Shown piece after piece: positions 9,316-18,925 of a DNA stretch of 64,000 nucleotides (positions within the stretch are counted from its first letter, which is position 1; every line of letters begins with the position of its first letter). Both the position numbers and the translations under genes were made by a program. Source of the stretch: Bacteroidales bacterium (lineage in GTDB: Bacteria; Bacteroidota; Bacteroidia; Bacteroidales; JAFGXI01); contig JAFGXI010000032.1 in the NCBI GenBank assembly GCA_016936665.1, forward strand, positions 16,536 through 80,535. Reading direction: 5' to 3'. Below the pieces are notes generated by a model. It worked only from the letters and a program-made list of their open reading frames with translations. It did not search any database and was not told the DNA's origin.

Positions 9316-11130
9316 TCAATCTGTTTTCTGTGAATTAAAATAATAATATATTTTTTCTGCCAGTTTTTCTTTGCCTACACTTGTTTTAATTGCCTGTAAA
9401 CTGGCTTGTTTAAGCGCTTCAACAGAACCAAACGTACTCAACAAAACCGTTTTGATTTTTTCGCCGACCCCTTCTATCGAATCCAACTCGCTTTGTATAA
9501 AATTTTTAGATCTTAGTTGACGATGAAATAGCAAGCCAAACCTATGCGATTCGTTCCTTACTTGCTGAATTAGTTTTAAACTACTTGAGTTTTTATCGAG
9601 ATATAGAGGAATAGAATCGCCGGGGAAATAAATCTCTTCCAATTTCTTGGCAATACCTATTATTCCAACTTTACCGTACAAATCCAATGTTTTCAAGCTT
9701 TTAATGGCTGCACCCAACTGCCCTTTTCCTCCGTCGATAATAATAAGCTGTGGCAGGCTTTGCTCTTCGTCTAGCATCCTTTTATACCGACGATAGATAA
9801 TTTCTTCCATCGAAGCAAAATCGTTCGGCCCTTCGACACTCTTGATTTTAAAATGTCGATAATCGCGTTTAGCAGGTTTCCCGTTTTTAAATACCACGCA
9901 AGATGCCACAGGATTTGTGCCTTGTATATTCGAGTTATCGAATCCTTCGATATGTATTGGTAATGTTTTAAGATGAAGATCTTTTTGCAACTGGATTAGC
10001 TTTTGGTTACCATAACGCTCCGGGTTTACGTTCTGGCGCTGTTTAATCTTATCGCGTTGGTAATATTTAAGATTTTTGTACGATAAATCGAGCAATTTCT
10101 TTTTGTCGCCTTGTTTGGGTACAACAAATTTCAAATGGCCTAAATCGATATCTATTTCGAAAGGCACCAGCGCCTCTCGCGATTGAGAATTGAATTTTTC
10201 TCGTATATATAAGATGGCTTGTATAAAAACTTCTTGGAGGGTTTCGTCCAACGCTTTTTGAGCTTCCATGGTGTAGGATTGCAGAATAGCGCCATCGACA
10301 ATCTTAAAATAATTGATATAAACAAACTTTTCATCTTCGATGGCTGAAAACACATCCACATCGTTTATGGTATTGCTTACGACTGTGGATTTACTTTGAT
10401 AGTTTTCGATAATTGAGATCTTTTCTTTATAAACCTGAGCCTGTTCGAAGTTTAGCGACTCGGCTTCTTGTATCATCAAACGATTTAATGTTTGTTTAAC
10501 CAAGCTCAAATGACCTCTTAGAATCTGTTTAATCTGCTCTATGTTTTCCAAATATTCTTCTTCCGATTGCAGACCTATACAAGGGGCTTTGCATAAACCT
10601 ATATGATAATCGAGACATTCTTTTATTTTTCCTTGTTTGATGTTCGTTACACTAAGTATATGATTGCATGTTCTGAGAGGAAACAGTTTCTTAATCATAC
10701 CCAACATGGTTTTAACCAGTGTTACAGAGGTATAGGGACCAAAATACAAGCTCCCGTCTTTTTCAATTTTTCTTGTATAACCCACCCTCGCAAATCGTTC
10801 GTTTTTTACGTATATCCACGGATAAGTTTTATCATCTTTTAAAAGAACGTTATATCTGGGCTGATGGTTCTTTATCAAACTGTTTTCCAGCAACAAAGCA
10901 TCGGTTTCTGTATCTACAATAATGTGTTTAATATCTGCAATTTTTCTTACTAAGATTCTAGTCTTAGCCGAGTCGTGTGTTTTGGTGAAGTACGATGATA
11001 CCCGTTTTTTTAAATTTTTGGCTTTCCCCACATAAATAATTACTCCTCGACTATCGAAATATTGATAAACACCGGGGGTGTCGGGCAAATTAGACACCAA
11101 TTGTTTAATATATTGTTCCTTAGAATTCAT
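9316..11130 (-). CDS. uvrC: Excinuclease ABC subunit C
   Basis: GIY-YIG (LPDTPGVYQYFDSRGVIIYVGKAKNLKKRV), EGFDNSNIQGTNPVASCVVF, C-terminal HhH. The track start (11157) lies inside the upstream gene's terminator, so MNSKEQYIKQL at 11130 is the more likely start. Confidence 0.95.
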   Translation of the reverse strand: MNSKEQYIKQLVSNLPDTPGVYQYFDSRGVIIYVGKAKNLKKRVSSYFTKTHDSAKTRILVRKIADIKHIIVDTETDALLLENSLIKNHQPRYNVLLKDDKTYPWIYVKNERFARVGYTRKIEKDGSLYFGPYTSVTLVKTMLGMIKKLFPLRTCNHILSVTNIKQGKIKECLDYHIGLCKAPCIGLQSEEEYLENIEQIKQILRGHLSLVKQTLNRLMIQEAESLNFEQAQVYKEKISIIENYQSKSTVVSNTINDVDVFSAIEDEKFVYINYFKIVDGAILQSYTMEAQKALDETLQEVFIQAILYIREKFNSQSREALVPFEIDIDLGHLKFVVPKQGDKKKLLDLSYKNLKYYQRDKIKQRQNVNPERYGNQKLIQLQKDLHLKTLPIHIEGFDNSNIQGTNPVASCVVFKNGKPAKRDYRHFKIKSVEGPNDFASMEEIIYRRYKRMLDEEQSLPQLIIIDGGKGQLGAAIKSLKTLDLYGKVGIIGIAKKLEEIYFPGDSIPLYLDKNSSSLKLIQQVRNESHRFGLLFHRQLRSKNFIQSELDSIEGVGEKIKTVLLSTFGSVEALKQASLQAIKTSVGKEKLAEKIYYYFNSQKTD

Positions 11131-11145
11131 CAAAAATAAAAGTAT

Positions 11146-11175
11146 AAAAAAAGCCAAAGCTTAAAACTTTGGCTA
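11146..11175 (-). terminator. Terminator of the 11197-11886 thioredoxin gene
   Basis: agccaaag...ctttggct stem with a U-tract on the minus transcript. Confidence 0.75.
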
Positions 11176-11196
11176 AAATATTTTTTAAGATGCGTT

Positions 11197-11886
11197 TTAT
11201 AAGCCTAAAGCTTTCAATGCTTTTAAAACTTGTTTTTGTTGTGCTTTTAATGCTTTGTAATTCGCACTTTTAGTATCCTTTTCGGCCTCTAAAGCAAGTT
11301 CGATTTTTTTCTTGAGTTCCATTAAATCGTTAACGACATCGGCTTCTAACTCTTTTTTGCTTCTTTCTTTAACAACAATTTCGGCAAGGGCTTCATGCAA
11401 GCGCTGTCCGCGTAGTGATTTACCAATTATTACGCCATTGCCATCGATTAAAAAATTGGTAGGAATTCCCCTAACTTGATAAAGTTTAGCAGCATCTGAA
11501 CGCCAATGTTTCAGATCGCTAACATGGTATGGCCAAATTAAACCATCGGCTGTTATAGCTTGCTTCCACGATTCTGCATCTTTATCGAGAGAAACACTAT
11601 AGATAGTGAAACCTTCGCCATTTTTAAAGTTTTTATCTTTGTATAAATTGTATGCTTCAACTACATTAGGATTCTCACGTCGACAAGGAGAACACCACGA
11701 TGCCCAAAAATCGATAAGCACGATTTGACCTTTTAAATCGGACAAGGCTATTTCTTTACCTTCGGGCGACATGAATTTTAAATCTGGTGCTTTATCTCCA
11801 ATCTCGAGACCTACACTGTTTTGCGCTAAAGCATTAAAAACAATGAAGAATAAAAGAAATGAGGTACTTAGTTTTTTAATCATCAT
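11197..11886 (-). CDS. TlpA-type thiol:disulfide oxidoreductase with C-terminal coiled-coil extension
   Basis: Signal peptide, thioredoxin motif FWASWCSPCRRENPNVV, then a Lys/Glu-rich helical tail. Confidence 0.9.
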   Translation of the reverse strand: MMIKKLSTSFLLFFIVFNALAQNSVGLEIGDKAPDLKFMSPEGKEIALSDLKGQIVLIDFWASWCSPCRRENPNVVEAYNLYKDKNFKNGEGFTIYSVSLDKDAESWKQAITADGLIWPYHVSDLKHWRSDAAKLYQVRGIPTNFLIDGNGVIIGKSLRGQRLHEALAEIVVKERSKKELEADVVNDLMELKKKIELALEAEKDTKSANYKALKAQQKQVLKALKALGL

Positions 11887-11887
11887 A

Positions 11888-12427
11888 CTATTTTTTCAAC
11901 TGTTCGTTAAGTTTATTTTCTAAATCTTCGCCTCTAAGATTAACCCCAATTATTTTGCCCTCACCATTTACTAAAAAATTAGAAGGAATATATTGTACGT
12001 TATATTGTTGAGCAATCGCTTGGTTGCCTAGAAAGTTAGAATCCCAAACTAGGCCATCGGCTTTAACAGCTTGTTTCCATGCGTCGGCAGTTCTATCTAA
12101 TGAGATTCCAAAAACAACAAATCCTTTGCCATTTACAAACGACTTTTCTTTATAATTCTGATAGGCTTTTACAACATTCGGATTCTCACCTCTACAGGGT
12201 CTGCACCACGAAGCCCAAAAATCGATCAGTACCATTTTCCCTCTGAAATCGGACAACTTCATATCTTTTCCATTGATCGATGTTAACACAATTTCGGGTG
12301 CTGTTTGACCAACTTGATTTCCTACTTCAGCATTGCTGTTAAGTATTTGGCTTGGTGCTTTAAAAGATGAAAACATATAAGCCCCAACTAATAATCCTCC
12401 TAAAACCAGAACAATTTTTAATTTCAT
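11888..12427 (-). CDS. TlpA-type thiol:disulfide oxidoreductase
   Basis: N-terminal membrane segment, FWASWCRPCRGENPNVV; paralogous to the adjacent gene. Confidence 0.9.
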   Translation of the reverse strand: MKLKIVLVLGGLLVGAYMFSSFKAPSQILNSNAEVGNQVGQTAPEIVLTSINGKDMKLSDFRGKMVLIDFWASWCRPCRGENPNVVKAYQNYKEKSFVNGKGFVVFGISLDRTADAWKQAVKADGLVWDSNFLGNQAIAQQYNVQYIPSNFLVNGEGKIIGVNLRGEDLENKLNEQLKK

Positions 12428-12542
12428 ATACCTTCTTTTTTTGAAATGATTGACATTTGAACTGCTAAGATAAAATTTTATGCTCTAAAACACAAATCAT
12501 AGCTTTTGCAATTAGAATGTTAATTCTCTTTTTTAATAATTT

Positions 12543-13574
12543 TTAAGAATGTGAATAGCCTTGCGCTTCTATCTGAACAAGTGTTCCATCTTTTCCTATT
12601 AATTGACAGCCTTTTTGTTCGTCGGTCATATGCCCTATTACACGAATTTCCGGATATCGTTTAATAGTATCGTACATATCTAGCGGCATTGTAAAAAGCA
12701 ATTCATAATCTTCGCCACCATTCATTGCTGCAATTGTTCCATCGATTTGAATTTCCATACCAAAATCTACAGTAGTATGGTCTATAGGCAATTGTTCTTC
12801 GTAAATAACACAACCCGTTTTTGATGCTTTACATAAGTGTATCAATTCCGAAGATAAGCCGTCTGATATATCGATCATAGACGTTGGAACTCCTATATTT
12901 TCAAAAATTTTAAGCATATTTACAGGGGTTTCCGGTTTAAGCTGTCGCTGTATTATGTATTCGTAAGTCGACAAATCGGGTTGTGAATTCGGGTTTACTT
13001 TAAATACTTCTTTCTCCCGTATTAATATTTGTAAGCCCATATATGCCGCTCCTAAGTCTCCGGTCACACAGATTAAATCGTTTGCTTTTGCACCCGAACG
13101 TTTAACCGATTTTCCTTTCTCTACATACCCAATAGCCATCATGCTAATTACTAAACCTGAGCGAGAAGAAACAGTATCGCCTCCAACTAAATCAACTTGA
13201 TAATGCTTACATGCGTCGTTTATTCCACTGTACAATTCATCTAAAGCTTCGACAGACGTTCTTGCCGAGGCGCCTATCGAAACAATAATTTGAGAAGGTG
13301 TACCATTCATAGCTACAATATCGGAAATACTTACTACTACCGACTTATAACCCAAGTGCTTTAAAGGCATATAACTTAAATCGAAATGAACACCCTCGAC
13401 AAGCATATCTGAGCTAATTAGCGTCTCATGATCGGAAAAATCCAAAATTGCTGCGTCATCGCCCACACCCAATTTCGTACTTAAATTTTGACAACGTGCT
13501 TCTTTTGTGATTCTTTCAATTAAACCAAATTCACCTAATGCCGAAATTGGGGTTAATTCTTTTTGTTCTGCCAT
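12543..13574 (-). CDS. thiL: Thiamine-phosphate kinase
   Basis: GDDAAILDF, SDMLVEGVHFDL, GGEDYELLFT motifs of ThiL. Confidence 0.94.
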   Translation of the reverse strand: MAEQKELTPISALGEFGLIERITKEARCQNLSTKLGVGDDAAILDFSDHETLISSDMLVEGVHFDLSYMPLKHLGYKSVVVSISDIVAMNGTPSQIIVSIGASARTSVEALDELYSGINDACKHYQVDLVGGDTVSSRSGLVISMMAIGYVEKGKSVKRSGAKANDLICVTGDLGAAYMGLQILIREKEVFKVNPNSQPDLSTYEYIIQRQLKPETPVNMLKIFENIGVPTSMIDISDGLSSELIHLCKASKTGCVIYEEQLPIDHTTVDFGMEIQIDGTIAAMNGGEDYELLFTMPLDMYDTIKRYPEIRVIGHMTDEQKGCQLIGKDGTLVQIEAQGYSHS

Positions 13575-13580
13575 ACTTAA

Positions 13581-13823
13581 TTATTCTTTATCGGGGAAAG
13601 CGATTTTTATTTGCCTTCCTCGAATTGTTTTTCCATTAATTTCTAAAGCCTTGTTTGTTGCTGTTTCATCTTTCATATCAATGAATCCAAATCCTTTGCT
13701 TTTTTTCTTTTTAGTGTCCATAATCAAACTCACGGTCATCACTTCTCCAAACTGCGAAAAATATTGACGAAGTTCCTCTTCCGTTACACTGAAATGCAAA
13801 TTATCGACGAACAATCTAGTCAT
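13581..13823 (-). CDS. RRM-type RNA-binding protein
   Basis: 80 aa; RNP2 LFVDNL and RNP1 KGFGFIDM motifs. Confidence 0.92.
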   Translation of the reverse strand: MTRLFVDNLHFSVTEEELRQYFSQFGEVMTVSLIMDTKKKKSKGFGFIDMKDETATNKALEINGKTIRGRQIKIAFPDKE

Positions 13824-14007
13824 TTTTGAATATTACGAATTGAACAACAAAATTAAACATTGCAAACGAGATGAGAGCATAGTTTAAGATTAAGCTTTAC
13901 TTTAGCGATAAAGTAGAGAGCTAGAATAAATAAAGCGTTAAACTCTTCGAACAGTTAAGGTATAAAATCTCGAAAAGCTTATATTTGCTATTTGGACAAA
14001 GTAAATA

Positions 14008-15843
14008 ATGGCATATCCCGAACGATTTCAAACTAATAAATGGTTACCTACTACATTGAAAGAGGTAAAAAACCGAGGCTGGGAACAGCTAGATGTCGTC
14101 TTATTTACTGGCGATGCCTATGTCGATCATCCTTCGTTTGGGGTAGCAGTAGTAGGACGAGTGCTAGAATCGTTAGAGCTCAAAGTTGCAATCGTGCCTC
14201 AGCCTAACTGGCAAGACGATGGTCGCGATTTTAAAAAGATGGGGCAACCTCGTTTGTTTTTTGGCGTGACCGGCGGTAATATGGACAGTATGGTTAACCA
14301 TTATACTGCAAATAAGCGCTTGCGTTCCAACGACGCTTACACTGCCGGAGGCGCAGCCGGCGCTCGGCCCGATTATGCTTCTTATGAGTACTGCCGACAA
14401 CTTAAAAAGTTTTTCCCCGATGTGCCGATTATTTTGGGTGGCGTTGAAGCCTCTTTAAGGAGAGTTGTTCATTACGATTATTGGTCCGATTTGCTTAAGC
14501 CTTCCATCTTGTTCGAAACGCAAGCCGACTTATTGATTTATGGAATGGCGGAACAAAGCCTTGTTGAGTTAGTCGACCGGTTGGAAAAAGGAGAAGCTTT
14601 TCATCAAATTAAAGATATCCCTCAAACTTGTTATTCGGAAGATACGCAAAATTTCAAAGTGAATTCCAACGATATTGAATTGCATAGTTGGGAAGACTGC
14701 AAAGCAGATGCGATTTTGTATGCAAAGAACTTTAAACAGGTTGAAGTAAAAAGCAATTCCGTAAAAGCAGATCGTTTGTATCAAGCCCATGCTAACACTA
14801 TTATTGTAATTAACCCACCATATCCGCCAGCCGAAGATGGTGCCATCGATCGTTGGTACGATTTGCCCTATACACGTTTGCCACATCCAAAATATTGGAA
14901 AAAAGGATCTATTCCTGCTTACGAAATGATTAAATTTTCGATTAATATGCACCGTGGATGTTTTGGTGGCTGTAGCTTTTGCACTATTTCCGCACATCAA
15001 GGCAAATTTATCGCCAACCGATCGGAACAATCTATTTTAAAAGAGCTTGAGCAAGTCGTGAATGCACATGATTTTAAAGGTTATATTTCCGATTTGGGAG
15101 GGCCTTCGGCCAATATGTATCGAATGAAAGGTAAAGATTTGTCGCAATGCGAAACCTGTAAACGGCCTTCCTGTATTTTCCCAAATGTCTGCAATAACCT
15201 CGACACCAGTCATCAAGCTTTGATGGATTTGTACCTGAAAGTTCGCGAGCATCCTAAAGTCAAAAAAGCCTTCATTGGCAGCGGCATTCGCTACGATTTA
15301 GCCATGGCGCAAGAGCCCAAACAGCGAAAGCTGTATTTGCAAAATGTAATGCGTCACCATGTGAGTGGCAAACTGAAAGTTGCTCCGGAACATACTTCCA
15401 ACGACGTATTAAAATTGATGCGAAAACCCGATTTTAAATTATTCGAAGAATTTACCAAATTGTTCAATACCATCAATCGAGAAGATCAACTCAACGAGTT
15501 GTTAATTCCATATTTTATCTCGAGTCACCCGGGAAGTAAAACCAAAGATATGGCCGATTTAGCCATTAAAACCAAAGCCATGAATTTTCGCTTGGAACAA
15601 GTTCAAGATTTTACACCTACACCCATGACAGTGGCTACAGTTATATATTATTCGGGAGTACATCCTTACACATTAAAACCTGTCGAAACGCCTAAAACGC
15701 AAGATGAAAAGCGGGCTCAGCGCATGTTCTTTTTTTGGTACGACCATCAATACAAAAAAGCCATAATAGAACGACTAAAGAAAGAAAAGTTAAGTGATTT
15801 AATTCCGATAGTCTTCGAAAAACCAAAAAGCGGAAAGTTTTAG
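14008..15843 (+). CDS. YgiQ family radical SAM protein
   Basis: 611 aa; CFGGCSFCTISAHQGKFI (CxxxCxxC), DLGGPSANMY, VAPEHTSNDVLKLMRKP, typical of YgiQ (UPF0313). Confidence 0.93.
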   Translation: MAYPERFQTNKWLPTTLKEVKNRGWEQLDVVLFTGDAYVDHPSFGVAVVGRVLESLELKVAIVPQPNWQDDGRDFKKMGQPRLFFGVTGGNMDSMVNHYTANKRLRSNDAYTAGGAAGARPDYASYEYCRQLKKFFPDVPIILGGVEASLRRVVHYDYWSDLLKPSILFETQADLLIYGMAEQSLVELVDRLEKGEAFHQIKDIPQTCYSEDTQNFKVNSNDIELHSWEDCKADAILYAKNFKQVEVKSNSVKADRLYQAHANTIIVINPPYPPAEDGAIDRWYDLPYTRLPHPKYWKKGSIPAYEMIKFSINMHRGCFGGCSFCTISAHQGKFIANRSEQSILKELEQVVNAHDFKGYISDLGGPSANMYRMKGKDLSQCETCKRPSCIFPNVCNNLDTSHQALMDLYLKVREHPKVKKAFIGSGIRYDLAMAQEPKQRKLYLQNVMRHHVSGKLKVAPEHTSNDVLKLMRKPDFKLFEEFTKLFNTINREDQLNELLIPYFISSHPGSKTKDMADLAIKTKAMNFRLEQVQDFTPTPMTVATVIYYSGVHPYTLKPVETPKTQDEKRAQRMFFFWYDHQYKKAIIERLKKEKLSDLIPIVFEKPKSGKF

Positions 15844-15943
15844 ACCGTTTATTATTCTTCGAATGTGAAATAAAGCGAACCTAAGTGTAAACAAAAAGTC
15901 GGACAAAAGAAACAAACACGAGCAAAGTTTGTAATTTTGTAAA

Positions 15944-16630
15944 ATGACATGGTCGTTTATATTATTTTCGCTTTTAATAATATCGTTGTTAGTTGTTGCT
16001 TCTATGGTATTATGCGCCAAAATCTATCTTGAGGTTACTTGTCGTATTTCGGAAAAAGACAGAATTGCCTTAACTTTCGACGATGGCCCTCATCCGAAAT
16101 ACACACCCGAACTGTTAGATGTTTTGGCTAAACACAACGCTAAAGCAACTTTTTTTGTTGTTGGTAAGAACGCCAAAAAGCATCCTGAAATTATTCGACG
16201 AATGATTGAAGAAGGGCATAGTGTTGGTAATCATAGTTACTCGCATCAATGGCAATGGGGGTTTTGGTCGGAAGATAAAGTATACAGAGAATTACGAGGA
16301 ACCCGAGAATTGCTTAACGAGATTCATTCACAATCTTACCCTTTATTTAGGCCGCCGTTTGGCATAAGCAATCCAAATATTGCAAAGGTTGTTAAACGGA
16401 TGGAGCTTGCCGTAGTAGGTTGGTCGTTGAGAACATTCGATACTTCAAGAAAACCGAAAAAAGTACAACAACAACTACTTAAAAAATTAAAAGGAGGCGA
16501 TATTGTGCTAATGCACGATCGGCTTGAAAATACACCTCAAGTAATTGATATTGTTTTAACCCATTTTTCGAAAAGTGGCTTAAAATTTGTTAACTTGGAG
16601 GCTCCAAAATCTGATACTAAGCTTGATTAA
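15944..16630 (+). CDS. Polysaccharide deacetylase (NodB-like), membrane anchored
   Basis: N-terminal TM, ALTFDDGPHPKYTPELLDVL, GHSVGNHSYSH, RPPFG. Confidence 0.92.
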   Translation: MTWSFILFSLLIISLLVVASMVLCAKIYLEVTCRISEKDRIALTFDDGPHPKYTPELLDVLAKHNAKATFFVVGKNAKKHPEIIRRMIEEGHSVGNHSYSHQWQWGFWSEDKVYRELRGTRELLNEIHSQSYPLFRPPFGISNPNIAKVVKRMELAVVGWSLRTFDTSRKPKKVQQQLLKKLKGGDIVLMHDRLENTPQVIDIVLTHFSKSGLKFVNLEAPKSDTKLD

Positions 16631-16667
16631 ACCATAAAGATTATTACAAATTGATACAAAATTTTTC

Positions 16668-17321
16668 ATGAAATTGAACAATATATCTATCCGTAACATA
16701 CTAACCAGCGTATTTATAAGTTGTATTATTCTTAGCACTCAAGCTCAAAGCATCGATCAAAAGTTGAGTGATTTAAGCGCTTTCAAACAAAAAATTAAAA
16801 CTTCGTCCGAACAATTAAAAACATTAAAAACTCAGTTTGTACAAGAAAAACATTTAAACGTTCTCGAAGAAGTAATGCTTTCTGAAGGCCGATTTGTATA
16901 TTTATCGCCAAACAAAGTACGATGGGAATATCAAAAACCATATTATTACTTAATGATTCTCAACAATGACAAAGTTCTTATTAAAGACGATCAAAAATCG
17001 AGCAGTATAAAACTCAACGAGAATCCTGTTTTCAGACAAATCAACGAGTTAATGATTAGCACTGTAAAAGGTGATATCTTAATGAACGACGGTTTTAGCT
17101 CAGAAGTATTCGAAAATGCCAATCACTATAAAATGGTTTTATCTCCCAAAGATGTTCAGATGCAAGATTATATTAGTCGGATAGAAATTATAATTGACAA
17201 AAAAGACATGAGCGTTCAAAGCATCAAAATTGAAGAGCCAATGGGCGATTTTACATTAATTACTTTCAAACAAAAACAAATCAATGCAGAAGTTTCTGAG
17301 CAAGAGTTTAGTCTTCCTTAG
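16668..17321 (+). CDS. lolA: Outer-membrane lipoprotein carrier protein LolA-like
   Basis: Signal peptide, LKTQFVQEKHLNVLEEVMLSEGRFVYLSPNKVRWEYQKPYYYLMILNNDKVLI LolA signature. Confidence 0.85.
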   Translation: MKLNNISIRNILTSVFISCIILSTQAQSIDQKLSDLSAFKQKIKTSSEQLKTLKTQFVQEKHLNVLEEVMLSEGRFVYLSPNKVRWEYQKPYYYLMILNNDKVLIKDDQKSSSIKLNENPVFRQINELMISTVKGDILMNDGFSSEVFENANHYKMVLSPKDVQMQDYISRIEIIIDKKDMSVQSIKIEEPMGDFTLITFKQKQINAEVSEQEFSLP

Positions 17322-17934
17322 TTTGCTTATTATTTCGGCTTGCCAAACGCCTTACCATTCCGGTTATCGAAAAGCTGATAACCCAATTGCATCAAAAGAT
17401 ATATTGGTTGAGCATTACGACAAGCTATGGTTCAATACCCATATCGAAGCATTTGGCAAAGAATTGTCCGGAATATTGGTTATTAAAAACAAACCAAAAA
17501 ACACCCGACAAATGGCTTTGGTTTCCCCAATGGGAATGACTTATTTCGAAGTCGAACAAAACGATAGTACTTTTGAGTTTAAAAAAATACTGCCCTTTCT
17601 CGATAAAACGAACGTAAAATTACTTTTACAATCTGATATAGAATTGTTACTAGCTGTTCCCGACACAAACAATCAAGACAAGTATTTTGAACATAAAAAA
17701 CTAAGCCGACAACTTATAAGGAGTCAAATAAATGGTCGTCTCATCTACTTCGAATACGGCGAATATGGAATTGTTAAAAAGGAACTTTGCAATCGCATCA
17801 AAATAAAAACATCTATAAACTACGAATATCAAGGCCGAGGCTTGCCTCAGACTATTAATATTCTTCACCACGGCTTACCCATCAGCTGGCAACTTAGTCC
17901 GATAAAAAGTCAGTTAAAAGAAGAAAAGCAATGA
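17284..17934 (+). CDS. Uncharacterised lipoprotein, LolB-like by context and composition
   Basis: Lipobox LIISAC; ...HIEAFGKELSGILVIKNKPKNTRQMALVSPMGMTYFEVE...; overlaps lolA by 38 nt and xerD by 4 nt (ATGA). Confidence 0.75.
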   Translation: MQKFLSKSLVFLSLLIISACQTPYHSGYRKADNPIASKDILVEHYDKLWFNTHIEAFGKELSGILVIKNKPKNTRQMALVSPMGMTYFEVEQNDSTFEFKKILPFLDKTNVKLLLQSDIELLLAVPDTNNQDKYFEHKKLSRQLIRSQINGRLIYFEYGEYGIVKKELCNRIKIKTSINYEYQGRGLPQTINILHHGLPISWQLSPIKSQLKEEKQ

Positions 17935-18851
17935 GTTGGGATTTCAACATCCGGTCTTTTAAACAATATTTGCAACTCGAAAAGTCCTTGATGCCTAATT
18001 CTATTGAAGCCTATTTGAGAGATATCAGCCAATTCGAAAGTTTTCTTCTTATGCGCCAAATGGAAAAACCGGTTAAAACAATCGAAAGTAAAGACATAAG
18101 AGATTATTTGGCTTATATTAATGAACTGGGTCTATCTGAACGTTCTCAAGCTCGCATTATCTCCGGAATCAAATCTTTCTTTAAATATTTACTTATCGAT
18201 GAAATTATAGAGAATAACCCCGCAGAGCTTATCGAAGCACCTAAACTCGGACGTAAACTACCTGTTGTACTAAACCTCGAAGAAATTGATGCACTCCAAG
18301 CGACCATCGACTTATCTAAACCAGAAGGGCACAGAAATAAAGCCATTATCGAAACTTTATATAGTTGTGGTTTGCGAGTGTCTGAGCTCATTGGCTTACA
18401 ATTGAGCCATTTATATTTCGATCAAGGATTCATTAAAGTGCTAGGGAAAGGACAAAAAGAACGACTGGTTCCTATTAGCAACAAAGCAATACGCGACATC
18501 ACGTACTATGTTAAAGGTTACAGAAATCATTTAACAAGCATCGATAAAAAATCGCAAGATATTGTTTTCCTAAACCGACGAGGCAAACAGCTTACAAGGG
18601 TTATGATCTTTACTATTATAAAGCAATTGGCAGAACAAATTGGCTTGCAAAAAAATATTAGCCCTCACACCTTTCGGCATTCGTTTGCAACGCATTTGGT
18701 AGAAGGCGGAGCCGACTTAAGAGTGGTTCAGGAAATGCTTGGACACGAAAGTATCTTAACCACAGAGATTTACACCCACATCGACAGAGAATTTTTACAA
18801 GACACCATAATGATGTACCACCCAAGAAGTATCGCTAACAGAAAAAATTAA
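17931..18851 (+). CDS. xerD: Site-specific tyrosine recombinase XerD
   Basis: 306 aa; LYSCGLRVSELIGLQ, SPHTFRHSFATHLVEGGADLRVVQEMLGHESILTTEIYTH with the R-HxxR-H-Y catalytic set. Confidence 0.93.
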   Translation: MSWDFNIRSFKQYLQLEKSLMPNSIEAYLRDISQFESFLLMRQMEKPVKTIESKDIRDYLAYINELGLSERSQARIISGIKSFFKYLLIDEIIENNPAELIEAPKLGRKLPVVLNLEEIDALQATIDLSKPEGHRNKAIIETLYSCGLRVSELIGLQLSHLYFDQGFIKVLGKGQKERLVPISNKAIRDITYYVKGYRNHLTSIDKKSQDIVFLNRRGKQLTRVMIFTIIKQLAEQIGLQKNISPHTFRHSFATHLVEGGADLRVVQEMLGHESILTTEIYTHIDREFLQDTIMMYHPRSIANRKN

Positions 18852-18925
18852 CACATCGGAAAATATTTCGTATTTTTAACTCGTTTTGAAACAATAATAA
18901 AGACTGAAACCAAAACAATATCGAC

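Noticed and set aside
10152-10361. 69-aa ORF in another frame within uvrC
   Set aside because: Overlaps the conserved UvrC reading frame; no recognisable product.
13824-14007. Possible replication origin at the divergent strand switch
   Set aside because: No TTATCCACA-like DnaA boxes or clear AT-rich unwinding array by eye; divergence alone is insufficient.
17931-18851. Tyrosine recombinase as sign of an integrative element
   Set aside because: Sequence and context fit housekeeping XerD; no att-like repeats, tRNA or cargo genes adjacent.
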